Below, piece after piece: positions 8,865-17,177 of a stretch of DNA of 64,000 bases; position 1 is the stretch's first letter; each line of letters opens with the position of its first letter. The notes beneath the pieces are model-generated. The model was not told the origin of the DNA, ran no database searches, and worked only from the letters and a program-made list of their open reading frames with translations. The translations under genes and the position numbers were made by a program. The stretch lies in NCBI GenBank assembly GCA_002390705.1, contig DGQA01000016.1:44572-108571 (forward strand), written 5' to 3'. Origin of the DNA: Actinobacteria bacterium UBA4426 (GTDB lineage Bacteria; Actinomycetota; Actinomycetes; S36-B12).

Positions 8865-8917
8865 CCGAACCTAATGGATGCACACGCGTTATGCAACCTA
8901 TTTCGACCGGCGTGTTG

Positions 8918-9637
8918 CTAAATAGCCGAAGGATTTTTTCCAAATAGCTGATTCAGGTAGGAGACAGTAAGTTTCGTTCGCAGAACTCGACCCTTATAGT
9001 CGTAGTGGATCGCGTCTGTTGTCCGGATATTCGCCGCTTTTGCATGCGATGCCCACGGCAATACATGCACGTTAGGCCGACCTGCAGCAGCCTTGTCGAG
9101 TGTCTTGTTAAACCACGACTGCTTCGATTTACTGAATCGGTCACCATTGTCTCCGTAAAGATTGATCCATAGCACTGAACGCTTCGGGCCCAGTTGGTCC
9201 AGAATCTTGACAATTCGTGCTTTTGTGGTGGACTTTTCCATCCACCTCATGTCATTGACACCCAACGCCATCACTACGGTCTTGGGGAGCCCTTTCCACT
9301 TGCGCTGGTCCCGAATCTGCGACATCCCCCAATCGAGTCGCTTACCCCCAAAGCACCTAATCGTGGGATTCCACCCTGATTTCCTCAAAGACTTTCGCAG
9401 AATCGTGCGCGAATTCCTAGTCAACGAATCACCAATGACCACGACTCTTCTGCCCACCCCCGGGCCACTCGGACCTACTGTGTCAAACGAGATAGGGGCA
9501 CTACATGCTCGCGAGTCGCCTCCCGTTCGCCATTTGGGATCAGACTCGGCTGCCCCAACCGGCGCACTCACCGAGCCAATAGCCAAGAAGGAACCCAAGA
9601 CTATAGCCACGACAGCCCTTCGTGCTCCCAAGTTCAT
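8918..9637 (-). CDS. Secreted SGNH/GDSL-like protein
   Basis: The 239-residue protein has a typical signal peptide (basic start, hydrophobic core, cleavage near Ala-Ala-Glu at about residue 30). The SGNH domain follows: GDSLTRN (block I, Ser nucleophile near residue 71), a block II-like Gly in RCFGGKRLDWG, MALGVNDMRW (block III) and TTDAIHYDYKG (Asp/His block). It resembles actinobacterial SGNH proteins and acyltransferase-associated SGNH domains that act on the cell envelope; the substrate is unknown. It is the second SGNH protein within 9 kb, and the two share only the motifs. Confidence 0.8.
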   Translation of the reverse strand: MNLGARRAVVAIVLGSFLAIGSVSAPVGAAESDPKWRTGGDSRACSAPISFDTVGPSGPGVGRRVVVIGDSLTRNSRTILRKSLRKSGWNPTIRCFGGKRLDWGMSQIRDQRKWKGLPKTVVMALGVNDMRWMEKSTTKARIVKILDQLGPKRSVLWINLYGDNGDRFSKSKQSWFNKTLDKAAAGRPNVHVLPWASHAKAANIRTTDAIHYDYKGRVLRTKLTVSYLNQLFGKNPSAI

Positions 9638-9663
9638 GCCTTCACCCTAAGTCGCCGACGTCT

Positions 9664-9984
9664 TTAACCAGAGATGGGGATAATCAACGATTGACCTGGA
9701 AAAACGTGCTCCGTGCCGATCCCATTGATCTCCCGGATGCCCATGATCAGGGCCCGGGGGTCAGCTCCAGGATTCAGACTTTGCGAAATCGACCAGAGAC
9801 TCTCACCCGGTTGGACAACCACTACCTGAGTTGTGGGTGGGGTTGATTCAGATGCGGCATCAGCGGTACCGCTACCGAAAAGGACCCACATACACAGGAC
9901 CGCGCACGTCATAACAATTCCAAGGACCACCCGTCCTCTGGTTGTGAGGACGATCGATGCCGATGCAGGATGATGAACATTCAT
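9664..9984 (-). CDS. LysM-domain membrane protein, likely SOS-induced division inhibitor (DivS/YneA/Rv2719c-like)
   Basis: The 106-residue protein has one N-terminal transmembrane segment (GIVMTCAVLCMWVLFGS) and a C-terminal LysM domain (VVVQPGESLWSISQSLNPGADP...VFPGQSLIIP). A small LysM protein divergent from lexA is the arrangement of Rv2719c in Mycobacterium and divS in Corynebacterium. Those genes are LexA-regulated and delay cell division after DNA damage; YneA is the Bacillus counterpart. The ATG at 9984 fits GAAAGG eight nt upstream; a GTG at 9999 is an alternative. Two SOS boxes lie immediately upstream. The function is inferred from context and architecture. Confidence 0.8.
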   Translation of the reverse strand: MNVHHPASASIVLTTRGRVVLGIVMTCAVLCMWVLFGSGTADAASESTPPTTQVVVVQPGESLWSISQSLNPGADPRALIMGIREINGIGTEHVFPGQSLIIPISG

Positions 9985-10003
9985 GGGGAAGCCTTTCACT
10001 AAT

Positions 10004-10019
10004 TCGAACAGATGTACGA
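10004..10019. promoter_or_regulatory. SOS (LexA) box 1
   Basis: TCGAACAGATGTACGA has one mismatch from the actinobacterial consensus TCGAAC-N4-GTTCGA. It lies 20 nt upstream of the LysM gene start, so it probably controls that gene. Confidence 0.8.
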
Positions 10020-10055
10020 TTTATATCACTGAGGATGCGACACGTCCAATACATT

Positions 10056-10071
10056 TCGAACATATGTTTGA
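10056..10071. promoter_or_regulatory. SOS (LexA) box 2
   Basis: TCGAACATATGTTTGA has one mismatch from the consensus. It sits between the divergent LysM gene and lexA, about 105 nt upstream of the lexA ATG, and would give lexA autoregulation. Confidence 0.85.
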
Positions 10072-10176
10072 TTCGTGTCGCGTCTTGAGATAACCTGAGT
10101 TCACCAGAAGGGACTGACATTTGAATCCTTTCGGGTGAGTCCTCGCCACATCAACTGCAATTTGACGGGAGCCACA

Positions 10177-10881
10177 ATGGCCGGCCGGATCCAAAAACCT
10201 CAGAATGACGATGCAACTTCCGTGATCAGGCATCTGCATGACCCTGCCCGCAGCGAACTCACCGATCGACAACGAGCAATTTTGGACATGATTCGAGTCA
10301 CCACCTTGGAGCGCGGTTACCCGCCCAGTGTCCGCGAAATTGGTGACTCGGTAGGTCTAAACAGCCCCAGTTCGGTGGCGCACCAGTTGAAAAACCTGCA
10401 ACGAGCCGGATACCTGCGCATTGATCCGAATCGTCCACGAGCCTTGGTCCTTGCCCCAGAAACAACCGATCATGACGATCTACAGTTCCCAGCACACGCT
10501 GACCGCACGCTTGCGCAGGTTCCTGTCCTCGGCCGCATTGCTGCCGGTGGCCCAATTTTGGCCGAGCAATCTGTTGAAGCGACTTTCCCACTCCCCCGCG
10601 ACCTAGTAGGCGAGGGCGAACTGTTTAGCCTCAAAGTTGTCGGTGACTCGATGGTCGATGCGGCAATCTGCGATGGCGATTGGGTGGTTATTCGCCAACA
10701 GCCGACCTGTGAGAACGGGGATATTGTCGCAGCTCTACTCGACGACGAAGCGACCGTAAAAACTTTCACACAACGCGATGGTCATGTGTGGCTCATGCCT
10801 CACAATCCAGCGTATTCACCAATCTTAGGCGATCACGCGCAGATCCTGGGCAAAGTCGTGTCGGTACTGAGAAGGCTGTGA
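10177..10881 (+). CDS. lexA: LexA repressor
   Basis: This 234-residue SOS repressor and autoprotease carries an N-terminal winged helix ([14 protein letters not shown]...[33 protein letters not shown]) that binds SOS boxes. The self-cleavage site is Ala-Gly in GRIAAGGP (about residues 123-124). The catalytic dyad is Ser158 (GDSMVDAAI) and Lys195 (ATVKTF). RecA filaments encoded by recA at 22497 would trigger cleavage. The ATG at 10177 follows GGGAG by five nt, which favours it over the in-frame start at 10135. Two SOS boxes lie upstream. Confidence 0.96.
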   Translation: MAGRIQKPQNDDATSVIRHLHDPARSELTDRQRAILDMIRVTTLERGYPPSVREIGDSVGLNSPSSVAHQLKNLQRAGYLRIDPNRPRALVLAPETTDHDDLQFPAHADRTLAQVPVLGRIAAGGPILAEQSVEATFPLPRDLVGEGELFSLKVVGDSMVDAAICDGDWVVIRQQPTCENGDIVAALLDDEATVKTFTQRDGHVWLMPHNPAYSPILGDHAQILGKVVSVLRRL

Positions 10882-10886
10882 GTGGC

Positions 10887-12857
10887 TTATTGCCCAGCAA
10901 TTCGTTGATCAGATTCCACGCGCAAACGTTTAAGTGAACGAATTGCAACAGACTTATCTCTCGTAAACCACATGGGCGGCATGCTTTTGCGCAAGCTACC
11001 CCCATAACCTGAGTTCGCTAACCGTGAATCCAACACGCTCACAACACCGCGGTCCTGACCACTGCGGATCAGACGCCCTGATGCCTGAGCGAGCAAGAGC
11101 CCAGCGCGTGGCAGTGTTACCGAGCGAAATCCAGAGCCACCCGCTTCATCAACCCGTGACGAGCGAGCGGACATCACCGGGTCGTCGGGACGTGGAAACG
11201 GAATTCGATCAATAATTACTTGAATACAGGAATCACCGGGGATATCAACCCCCTGCCATAGTGATAACGTGCCAATGAGCGTCGATTCGATCTCAGCGGT
11301 GAACCGTTCAACCGACAGCGAAACGGATTCGCCCTTTCGTTGGATATGTAATGGCGTATCGCACCGGACCCGCAAATACTCGCCCGCTTTTTCCACTGCC
11401 CGCCAACTTGAACACAAAATTAAGGTACGCCCACCCGATGCTTCTACCAGCTCACCCATTGCGTCTAACGCAGCCATGTCCAGTCCTTCACGCCCCGGAG
11501 GTGGTAGGTCGGCTGCAACATAAAGAATCCCTTGCTTCGGGTAATCAAAAGGAGAACCGACATCCACAGTTTCCGTGCGCGCATCGGTTCCCAGACCTAA
11601 AGACTGCGTAATTGCATCAAAATTTCCACCGGTGGTAAGTGTTGCGCTTGTCACCACCGCAAATTTTTCGGCAAACAACTTGTCTCGCAAAATGTGGGCA
11701 ACACTGAGCGGAGCGCTATGTAGAGTCGGCGGCCTGCCATCATGATCGATCCACAGAACCGAATCGTTTCCCTGGGAAATAAGAGCCCCGGCCAAATCAT
11801 GTAGCTCCTCAAGGCCGCCGCGGGCTCGTTGATTTCGTGCCGCGATATCTGGATCCTCACCTTTTTGGGATGACATCTCGATCACCCCAGCTTGGCTTGA
11901 ATCTCGAATCAGAATCAACGCCAAGAGCAATTGCGGATCCAACAACGCCAAGCGGGTCAATCCACTTGTCGGATCTGACGCCCCGAGTAACGAGTCTTCA
12001 AACGCTTTCTGCGCATCCACCAACAAGTCCATTGTTTGATCACTCACTTGCGACCCCACGCGAGAGACAGCGCGTTCCACTCCTGCTGCGTTCAGCTCAA
12101 TCGTGATCGCTCCCGTTGCCCGATCGACTATTTCGTGTCCTTCATCAATCACGACAATGTCATGCTCGGGCAAAATCGGAATACCTTCAACAACGTCGAT
12201 CGCCAATAAGGCGTGATTGGTTACCACAATATGTGCGGTCTGGGCAAGCAATCTGTGCTTGGCAGTAAAGCAATCCTCGCCGAACGCACACTTTGATTCG
12301 CCGACACATTCGCGCCTATTGACAGAGAAACTCCTCCAGACTCGAGGGTCGATGTCGTCGCCGAAATCGTCTTTGTCCCCGGTATCAGTTTCGTTGGCCC
12401 ACTCACGTACCGCAACCGCTTGGTCACCCAGAGCTCCACGACTCACCTCAAAAAGAGCCTCCCCTTCCGGGTCGGGGATTGCCGAATGTAGCTTTTGTAG
12501 ACAGACATAATTATTTCGACCCTTGAGAACAGCGAAAGTAAGCGTGACTCCATACTCTTCTAATAATGCTTTCGCGAGCAACGGCAGGTCCTTTTCCATC
12601 AGTTGGCGTTGCAATGCGATGGTCGCGGTTGACACTACGACTGCCCTTCCCCCTTCACTCAATGCGTGGGTGGCAGCAGGCACCAAATAGCCGAGAGTCT
12701 TGCCTGTGCCGGTGCCTGCTTGGATTATGCGATGCCCACCGGCGGCCAGACCTTCAACGATCGTGTGCACCATTTGGAATTGGCCAGAACGCTCGGCACC
12801 TTGGAAACTTTTTACCGCCTTGTGTAACAGCTCTTGTGCATCAATATCAACCGACAC
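10887..12857 (-). CDS. DinG/XPD-type ATP-dependent DNA helicase
   Basis: The 656-residue superfamily 2 helicase has motif I near residue 45 (QAGTGTGKTLGYL), motif II DEGH (VVIDEGHEIVD), motif III VTSATL and a late motif VI (LAQASGRLIRSGQDRG). Four Cys between motifs I and II (RRECVGESKCAFGEDCF and the preceding region) fit the Fe-S cluster of the DinG/XPD group. Such enzymes unwind DNA flaps, R-loops and G-quadruplexes during repair. The start is GTG at 12857 with AAGGG upstream. It overlaps the hflX 3' end by 11 nt, so the two are translationally linked. It is convergent with lexA (5-nt gap). Confidence 0.88.
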   Translation of the reverse strand: MSVDIDAQELLHKAVKSFQGAERSGQFQMVHTIVEGLAAGGHRIIQAGTGTGKTLGYLVPAATHALSEGGRAVVVSTATIALQRQLMEKDLPLLAKALLEEYGVTLTFAVLKGRNNYVCLQKLHSAIPDPEGEALFEVSRGALGDQAVAVREWANETDTGDKDDFGDDIDPRVWRSFSVNRRECVGESKCAFGEDCFTAKHRLLAQTAHIVVTNHALLAIDVVEGIPILPEHDIVVIDEGHEIVDRATGAITIELNAAGVERAVSRVGSQVSDQTMDLLVDAQKAFEDSLLGASDPTSGLTRLALLDPQLLLALILIRDSSQAGVIEMSSQKGEDPDIAARNQRARGGLEELHDLAGALISQGNDSVLWIDHDGRPPTLHSAPLSVAHILRDKLFAEKFAVVTSATLTTGGNFDAITQSLGLGTDARTETVDVGSPFDYPKQGILYVAADLPPPGREGLDMAALDAMGELVEASGGRTLILCSSWRAVEKAGEYLRVRCDTPLHIQRKGESVSLSVERFTAEIESTLIGTLSLWQGVDIPGDSCIQVIIDRIPFPRPDDPVMSARSSRVDEAGGSGFRSVTLPRAGLLLAQASGRLIRSGQDRGVVSVLDSRLANSGYGGSLRKSMPPMWFTRDKSVAIRSLKRLRVESDQRIAGQ

Positions 12858-14253
12858 GCAAAAACCCTTGGCGCTCGATGTCCGCTGCCAGTGCTGCTGG
12901 CACCAATGCACTCACGTCACTGCCCGTGTCGATATGAACAATTTTTACCTGCTCGCCGGATTCATGAATCTGCGAAATGAGATCCCCGCGGCCATATGGA
13001 ATTGTCACTTCAATTGCAACCAGCGTGTGTGGGAGTTCTGCATCGATTCGGGCCAGAAGTTCCTCGAGGCCCGCCCCCGTGTGCGCACTGACAACAATTG
13101 ATCCAGGGAAGGATCCCTGAAATGCCACGATATCCATTGGGTCGGCGATATCGTTCTTGTTAATTGCAATTAATTCTGGAATCTCGCCGGCGCCGATTTC
13201 GTTGAGTACCTCCCGCACCGCAGATACCTGCCCAAAGGGATCCTCGTCACACCCATCCACAACGTGAACGATTAACTTCGCTTCCTGGACCTCAATCAAT
13301 GTGGACCTGAACGCTTCCACAAGATCATGGGGCAAGTGGCGCACAAAACCCACGGTGTCCGCGAGCGTGAGCTCCCTACCACTGGGCGCCCTCATCTTTC
13401 GAACAGTTGGATCGAGGGTGGCGAATAAAGCGTCTTGGACAAGAACTCCCGCCCCAGTTAAAGCATTAAGCACACTTGATTTGCCGGCATTGGTGTAGCC
13501 CGCCAGAGCCACGGTGGCAATTCCTGAGGCCTCCCGCGCAGCACGCTGGGTTCTGCGGGTTGTCTCTAGTGCTTTGAGCTCTCTGCGCAACTTCGTCATC
13601 TGGGCTCTGATTCGCCGTCGATCTGTTTCAATCTTCGTCTCACCTGGGCCTCTGGTTCCCAGTCCCCCACTGGCACCCCCTGCGTGACCGCCGGCCTGAC
13701 GACTCAGTGACTCACCCCATCCGCGAAGTCGCGGCAATAGGTACTGCATTTGTGCAAGGGACACCTGGGCTTTACCTTCACGACTGCGAGCATGCTGTGC
13801 GAAAATATCGAGGATCAACCAGGTGCGATCAACAACTTTGACCTTGACAATACCTTCCAATTTCCGGAGCTGGCCGGGTGACAATTCGCCATCGCAAATC
13901 ACGGTGTCAGCCCCCGCGTCGGCCACGATCAGGGCGAGTTCCTTGACCTTTCCTGAACCCAGATAGGTGGCAGGATCAGGAGCATCACGTCGCTGGATCA
14001 CACCTTCAACAACTTCTGATCCGGCGGTCTGAGCCAATTGTGCGAGTTCACGAAGTGAGCGCTCCGCTTGTGCAACGGTCCCCGTGGTCCACACCCCGGC
14101 AAGAACTACCCGTTCGAGTCGGATCTGACGGTACTCAACCTCGGTGACATCTTGTAACTCAGTGGAAAGAGAAGAGACCCTTCTAAGCCCTTGTCTTTGC
14201 TCAAGCTCAAGACTGACGTCACCATCTTTGCCAAGATTGAATTCATTCACCAC
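12847..14253 (-). CDS. hflX: GTPase HflX, ribosome-associated
   Basis: The 468-residue protein has an N-terminal HflX domain, a Gly-rich linker (GGHAGGASGGLGTRGPGETKIE), and a GTPase domain. The GTPase motifs are G1 GYTNAGKSS, G3 DTVGF and G4 NKND, followed by a C-terminal domain. HflX binds 50S or stalled 70S ribosomes and splits them under stress. The location between dapF and the DinG-like helicase is the usual actinobacterial one. No obvious operon partner lies upstream apart from the short frame at 14306-14407. Confidence 0.95.
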   Translation of the reverse strand: MVNEFNLGKDGDVSLELEQRQGLRRVSSLSTELQDVTEVEYRQIRLERVVLAGVWTTGTVAQAERSLRELAQLAQTAGSEVVEGVIQRRDAPDPATYLGSGKVKELALIVADAGADTVICDGELSPGQLRKLEGIVKVKVVDRTWLILDIFAQHARSREGKAQVSLAQMQYLLPRLRGWGESLSRQAGGHAGGASGGLGTRGPGETKIETDRRRIRAQMTKLRRELKALETTRRTQRAAREASGIATVALAGYTNAGKSSVLNALTGAGVLVQDALFATLDPTVRKMRAPSGRELTLADTVGFVRHLPHDLVEAFRSTLIEVQEAKLIVHVVDGCDEDPFGQVSAVREVLNEIGAGEIPELIAINKNDIADPMDIVAFQGSFPGSIVVSAHTGAGLEELLARIDAELPHTLVAIEVTIPYGRGDLISQIHESGEQVKIVHIDTGSDVSALVPAALAADIERQGFLRVG

Positions 14254-14305
14254 TGCAGTATCGCAGATGAATCAATTAAGAGACATTTGCAATTGAAACT
14301 GATGC

Positions 14306-14407
14306 CTACACAGTGCTAGTCCCGCGGAGCATGAAGCGGTCAGCCATCCGGCTCAACCCGGCCTTGGCCACGTAATCAACCAACTCAGCCTTGATGGCTT
14401 CATCCAT
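14306..14407 (-). CDS. Possible small protein between dapF and hflX
   Basis: An ATG at 14407 opens a 33-codon frame (MDEAIKAELVDYVAKAGLSR... ending RGTSTV). It looks like a well-formed amphipathic helix with Asp/Glu/Lys/Ala composition and is too short for usual gene calling. The frame stays open upstream to the dapF stop (same phase) with no standard start codon, so a longer product would need dapF read-through. An AGGAG lies about 26 nt upstream, too far to be a good RBS. I do not recognise a family; this may instead be a decayed gene end. Confidence 0.35.
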   Translation of the reverse strand: MDEAIKAELVDYVAKAGLSRMADRFMLRGTSTV

Positions 14408-14455
14408 GTGTGGCTCGCGCGCTGAGCACGCTCCTGCGCTAGCAACCGCCGTGCG

Positions 14456-15313
14456 CTAGATCAAGACTCGACCGCGGGCAACAAGTTCCGCCGGTCCACG
14501 CAAAACAAATGTTCCCATCTGCAGGTCTTCAGTCACAATCACGTCGCCACCAGGCACGCGCACCGTCCAACTATCCACATCTTGGTGCCCTGGTGCACTT
14601 CGGCGGGCAGCCCACGCGACCGCACACGCACCGGTCCCACATGAAAAAGTTTCACCTACCCCACGTTCGAAGACCCGCATGGCAACTTCCCCGGGTGCAA
14701 TTACCGAGGCGAATTCGACATTCACCCCTTGCGAAAAGGCATCGTTTGGGTCGACGACCGGCCTGTGGTTCAACTCGAGCAGGGCTAAAACTTCCTCCTC
14801 AACCCAACACACTGCGTGCGGATTCGGAAAGAACACTCCTACGGAGTCGAACACCTCACCAGTAACGAGCCGAATACGTGGAGTTAATTCTGGGCTGGGT
14901 ACATCGGCTTTACCCATGTCGACTGACACCGTGAAGTCCGGATGTATCTGTACTGCCCGCACTCCCCCGCGGGTTGAAATAGTGAATTCTTTCGTGGTTT
15001 CAAGACCATTGGCCACCAAGTAGCGAGCAAAAACTCGGGCACCATTGCCGCACATTTCAGCGTAACTTCCATCAGCATTTTGGTGGTCCATGAACCAAGT
15101 CGCATCCGCATGCTCAATACCGGCCAGTTCAATATTTTTGGTTCGAACGGCCCCAATCGTTCCGTCAGCGCCGAGCCCTGAACGGCGGTTACACAGGGCT
15201 ACAACCTGCTCGATCGAGAGCGCAGCCTTGGCGTCTTCATTGTTGTACACAATAAAATCATTGGAGGTTCCGTGCCCTTTAACAAACGCCAATTCAGCCA
15301 ATAAACTCACCAC
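14456..15313 (-). CDS. dapF: Diaminopimelate epimerase
   Basis: The 285-residue PLP-independent racemase converts LL- to meso-diaminopimelate for lysine and peptidoglycan. It shows FVKGHGTSNDFIVY at the start and the two catalytic Cys motifs: EMCGNGARVFA (first half) and FSCGTGACAVAWAA (second half). The start is the first of two consecutive GTG codons at 15313/15310, six nt after the glycosyltransferase stop. dapA and dapB lie elsewhere in the window, so the pathway is dispersed. Confidence 0.96.
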   Translation of the reverse strand: MVSLLAELAFVKGHGTSNDFIVYNNEDAKAALSIEQVVALCNRRSGLGADGTIGAVRTKNIELAGIEHADATWFMDHQNADGSYAEMCGNGARVFARYLVANGLETTKEFTISTRGGVRAVQIHPDFTVSVDMGKADVPSPELTPRIRLVTGEVFDSVGVFFPNPHAVCWVEEEVLALLELNHRPVVDPNDAFSQGVNVEFASVIAPGEVAMRVFERGVGETFSCGTGACAVAWAARRSAPGHQDVDSWTVRVPGGDVIVTEDLQMGTFVLRGPAELVARGRVLI

Positions 15314-15319
15314 ACCACT

Positions 15320-16399
15320 CTATTGGCCGAGCGTGAGCGCTCTGTGATACGCCGCACGAACGCGGTAATCAATCTCCACCCATGAGTAGCTGGGGGGAAC
15401 ATGTGAATTATGTTCAAGAATTTCCCTCAGTGCCTGCCGATCTGAATTCCACTCACTCACCGCGACCGCCATGGAGCTATCAGTATCGCAGATCCTTCCA
15501 TCGGTTCCATCGGCGATAAATGTGTGAGTTCCCGTGCCACTGCGAGCCACAACCGCCAGCCCATTAGCGCGGGCTTCAAGGGCTGCAATTCCAAATGACT
15601 CCTTGACCGACGGCTGAACAAATATTTGAGAACGATCCAATACCAATTTCAGTTCAGTCGGTGCTAATCGCCCTAAGAAAGCGATCGGAAGCTCAGCTCT
15701 ACGCGCTCGACGTTCCCATAGAGCGCGCTCCGGCCCGTCTCCCACAATATTGAGTAGCGCGGCAACATCGAAGTTGCGCAGTTGCTCCATCACGCGCAAG
15801 AGCGCCCCGGTTCTTTTCCTCGGCGCGACTCGCAGAACGCTTACTAATTGCAAGGGCGCAGCATTCCAATCTGCAACACCTAATCTGCTCCACTGGTTTG
15901 GGTCAATGCCGTTGGGAACCAGATCAACTTCAACCCCTAAGGATGCGCGTATCTGCTCCGCCGCAACCTCACTCACCGCACTCATGGCAACCCTGTTCCA
16001 TCTCAACCATGACCCGATTGCGGAAAAGGCTGGACGCGCACATGCACCCCACACGCTGTGAATTGTGACCAAGATAGGAAGCCCAATGTCATAGGCCGCC
16101 CGAGTGGCGCTCCACGCAAATGGTGAGAGCACACCAGCATGCACGTGCACCACTTCGGGGAGATTGACTTTCAACAGTTTGGTGACTTCCCGGTAGGTAC
16201 GCGGATGCACCGGTAGCTCAAAAGGTACCGGGAAACTTAATCGGTCAACAGGGAACTCGAGAAACTGCGGGCCGCCAGTTGCCGTGATTACGCGCACTTG
16301 GTCCCCAGTCGCGTGTTGGGCACGAGTCAGCCCAAGGACTTGGGATTCGATGCCACCCGTTCTGGGGACAAAGCAATCACTGACGTGGGTAATGCGCAC
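15320..16399 (-). CDS. Glycosyltransferase family 4 (GT-B fold)
   Basis: The 359-residue protein has the GT4 N-terminal motif THVSDCFVPRTGGIESQV. Its C-terminal half has the nucleotide-sugar motif E-x7-E in VKESFGIAALEARANGLAVVA. It probably transfers a sugar from a nucleotide donor to a lipid or small acceptor; both donor and acceptor are unknown. I chose GTG at 16399 because family similarity begins there; the longer frame overlaps the divergent gene. Only 31 nt separate it from the PIG-L deacetylase start. The two together resemble a glycosylation/deacetylation pair as in mycothiol or glycolipid synthesis (inference). Confidence 0.82.
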   Translation of the reverse strand: MRITHVSDCFVPRTGGIESQVLGLTRAQHATGDQVRVITATGGPQFLEFPVDRLSFPVPFELPVHPRTYREVTKLLKVNLPEVVHVHAGVLSPFAWSATRAAYDIGLPILVTIHSVWGACARPAFSAIGSWLRWNRVAMSAVSEVAAEQIRASLGVEVDLVPNGIDPNQWSRLGVADWNAAPLQLVSVLRVAPRKRTGALLRVMEQLRNFDVAALLNIVGDGPERALWERRARRAELPIAFLGRLAPTELKLVLDRSQIFVQPSVKESFGIAALEARANGLAVVARSGTGTHTFIADGTDGRICDTDSSMAVAVSEWNSDRQALREILEHNSHVPPSYSWVEIDYRVRAAYHRALTLGQ

Positions 16400-16430
16400 G
16401 GGGACGACCGTACGCCACAATGGGCCCACT

Positions 16431-17177
16431 ATGCGCAACCTGCTCTTTCTACACGCCCATCCAGATGACGAGGCGCTGCTCACGGCTGGCACCATGGCCA
16501 GGGCCCAAAGCCTTGGCCACCGGGTCCACTTAGTAGTAGCCACCGACGGATCAGCCGGCTTGACCTCGTCACATTTCTCACACGACTTGGCCTCCCACCG
16601 GTCAGCGGAACTCGCTCAATCAGGGAAGATCTTGGGTGTCACCAGCGTTACCGAGCTCGGATACCCTGACTCAGGTTTACTCGGGCAATACAATGCTGAC
16701 GATGGATTTGCCGGCCTTGATCCAGCTGTGATTGCCACGAGGCTGAATGAACTCATCGAGGATCTGCAAATCGACACTCTGATCGGCTACGATCAGGCTG
16801 GAGGTTATGGCCACCCTGATCATCTCCAAGTGCATAAAGTGGCTCGCGCGGTGCACGCACTTACTTCGATCCACCTATTCGAAGCCACTCTCCCGCGTGA
16901 ACCCATCTTTCGAGCCGTGAAACTTGCTAGTGCACTCTCGCTCACCCCGTCTGATTTTGACCCCGAGACCTTTTCACACAGCTGGACCCCAAAAGTTGAA
17001 ATTACCCATCGCGTCAATGTCCGTGGGTATACGGCACTCAAGAAAAAATCAATCGTGGCGCACGCTTCTCAGTCGACGGCGGACGGAACGATTCGCACCC
17101 TGGCCGTACTGAGCAGATTGCCCAAACCAATTTTCGATGCTTTACTCGGAACCGAATACTTCGTAAAAGTGACCTAA
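16431..17177 (+). CDS. PIG-L/LmbE-family deacetylase
   Basis: The 248-residue protein begins MRNLLFLHAHPDDEALLTAGT. AHPDDE is the zinc-binding motif of the PIG-L family, and GYGHPDHLQVH later supplies another metal ligand. Members deacetylate N-acetylglucosaminyl conjugates (MshB, PIG-L, BshB); the substrate here is open. The ATG at 16431 has no good SD and the divergent gene starts 31 nt away, so a leaderless or nearly leaderless transcript is likely. Its last 36 nt overlap the 3' end of miaA on the other strand. Confidence 0.85.
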   Translation: MRNLLFLHAHPDDEALLTAGTMARAQSLGHRVHLVVATDGSAGLTSSHFSHDLASHRSAELAQSGKILGVTSVTELGYPDSGLLGQYNADDGFAGLDPAVIATRLNELIEDLQIDTLIGYDQAGGYGHPDHLQVHKVARAVHALTSIHLFEATLPREPIFRAVKLASALSLTPSDFDPETFSHSWTPKVEITHRVNVRGYTALKKKSIVAHASQSTADGTIRTLAVLSRLPKPIFDALLGTEYFVKVT

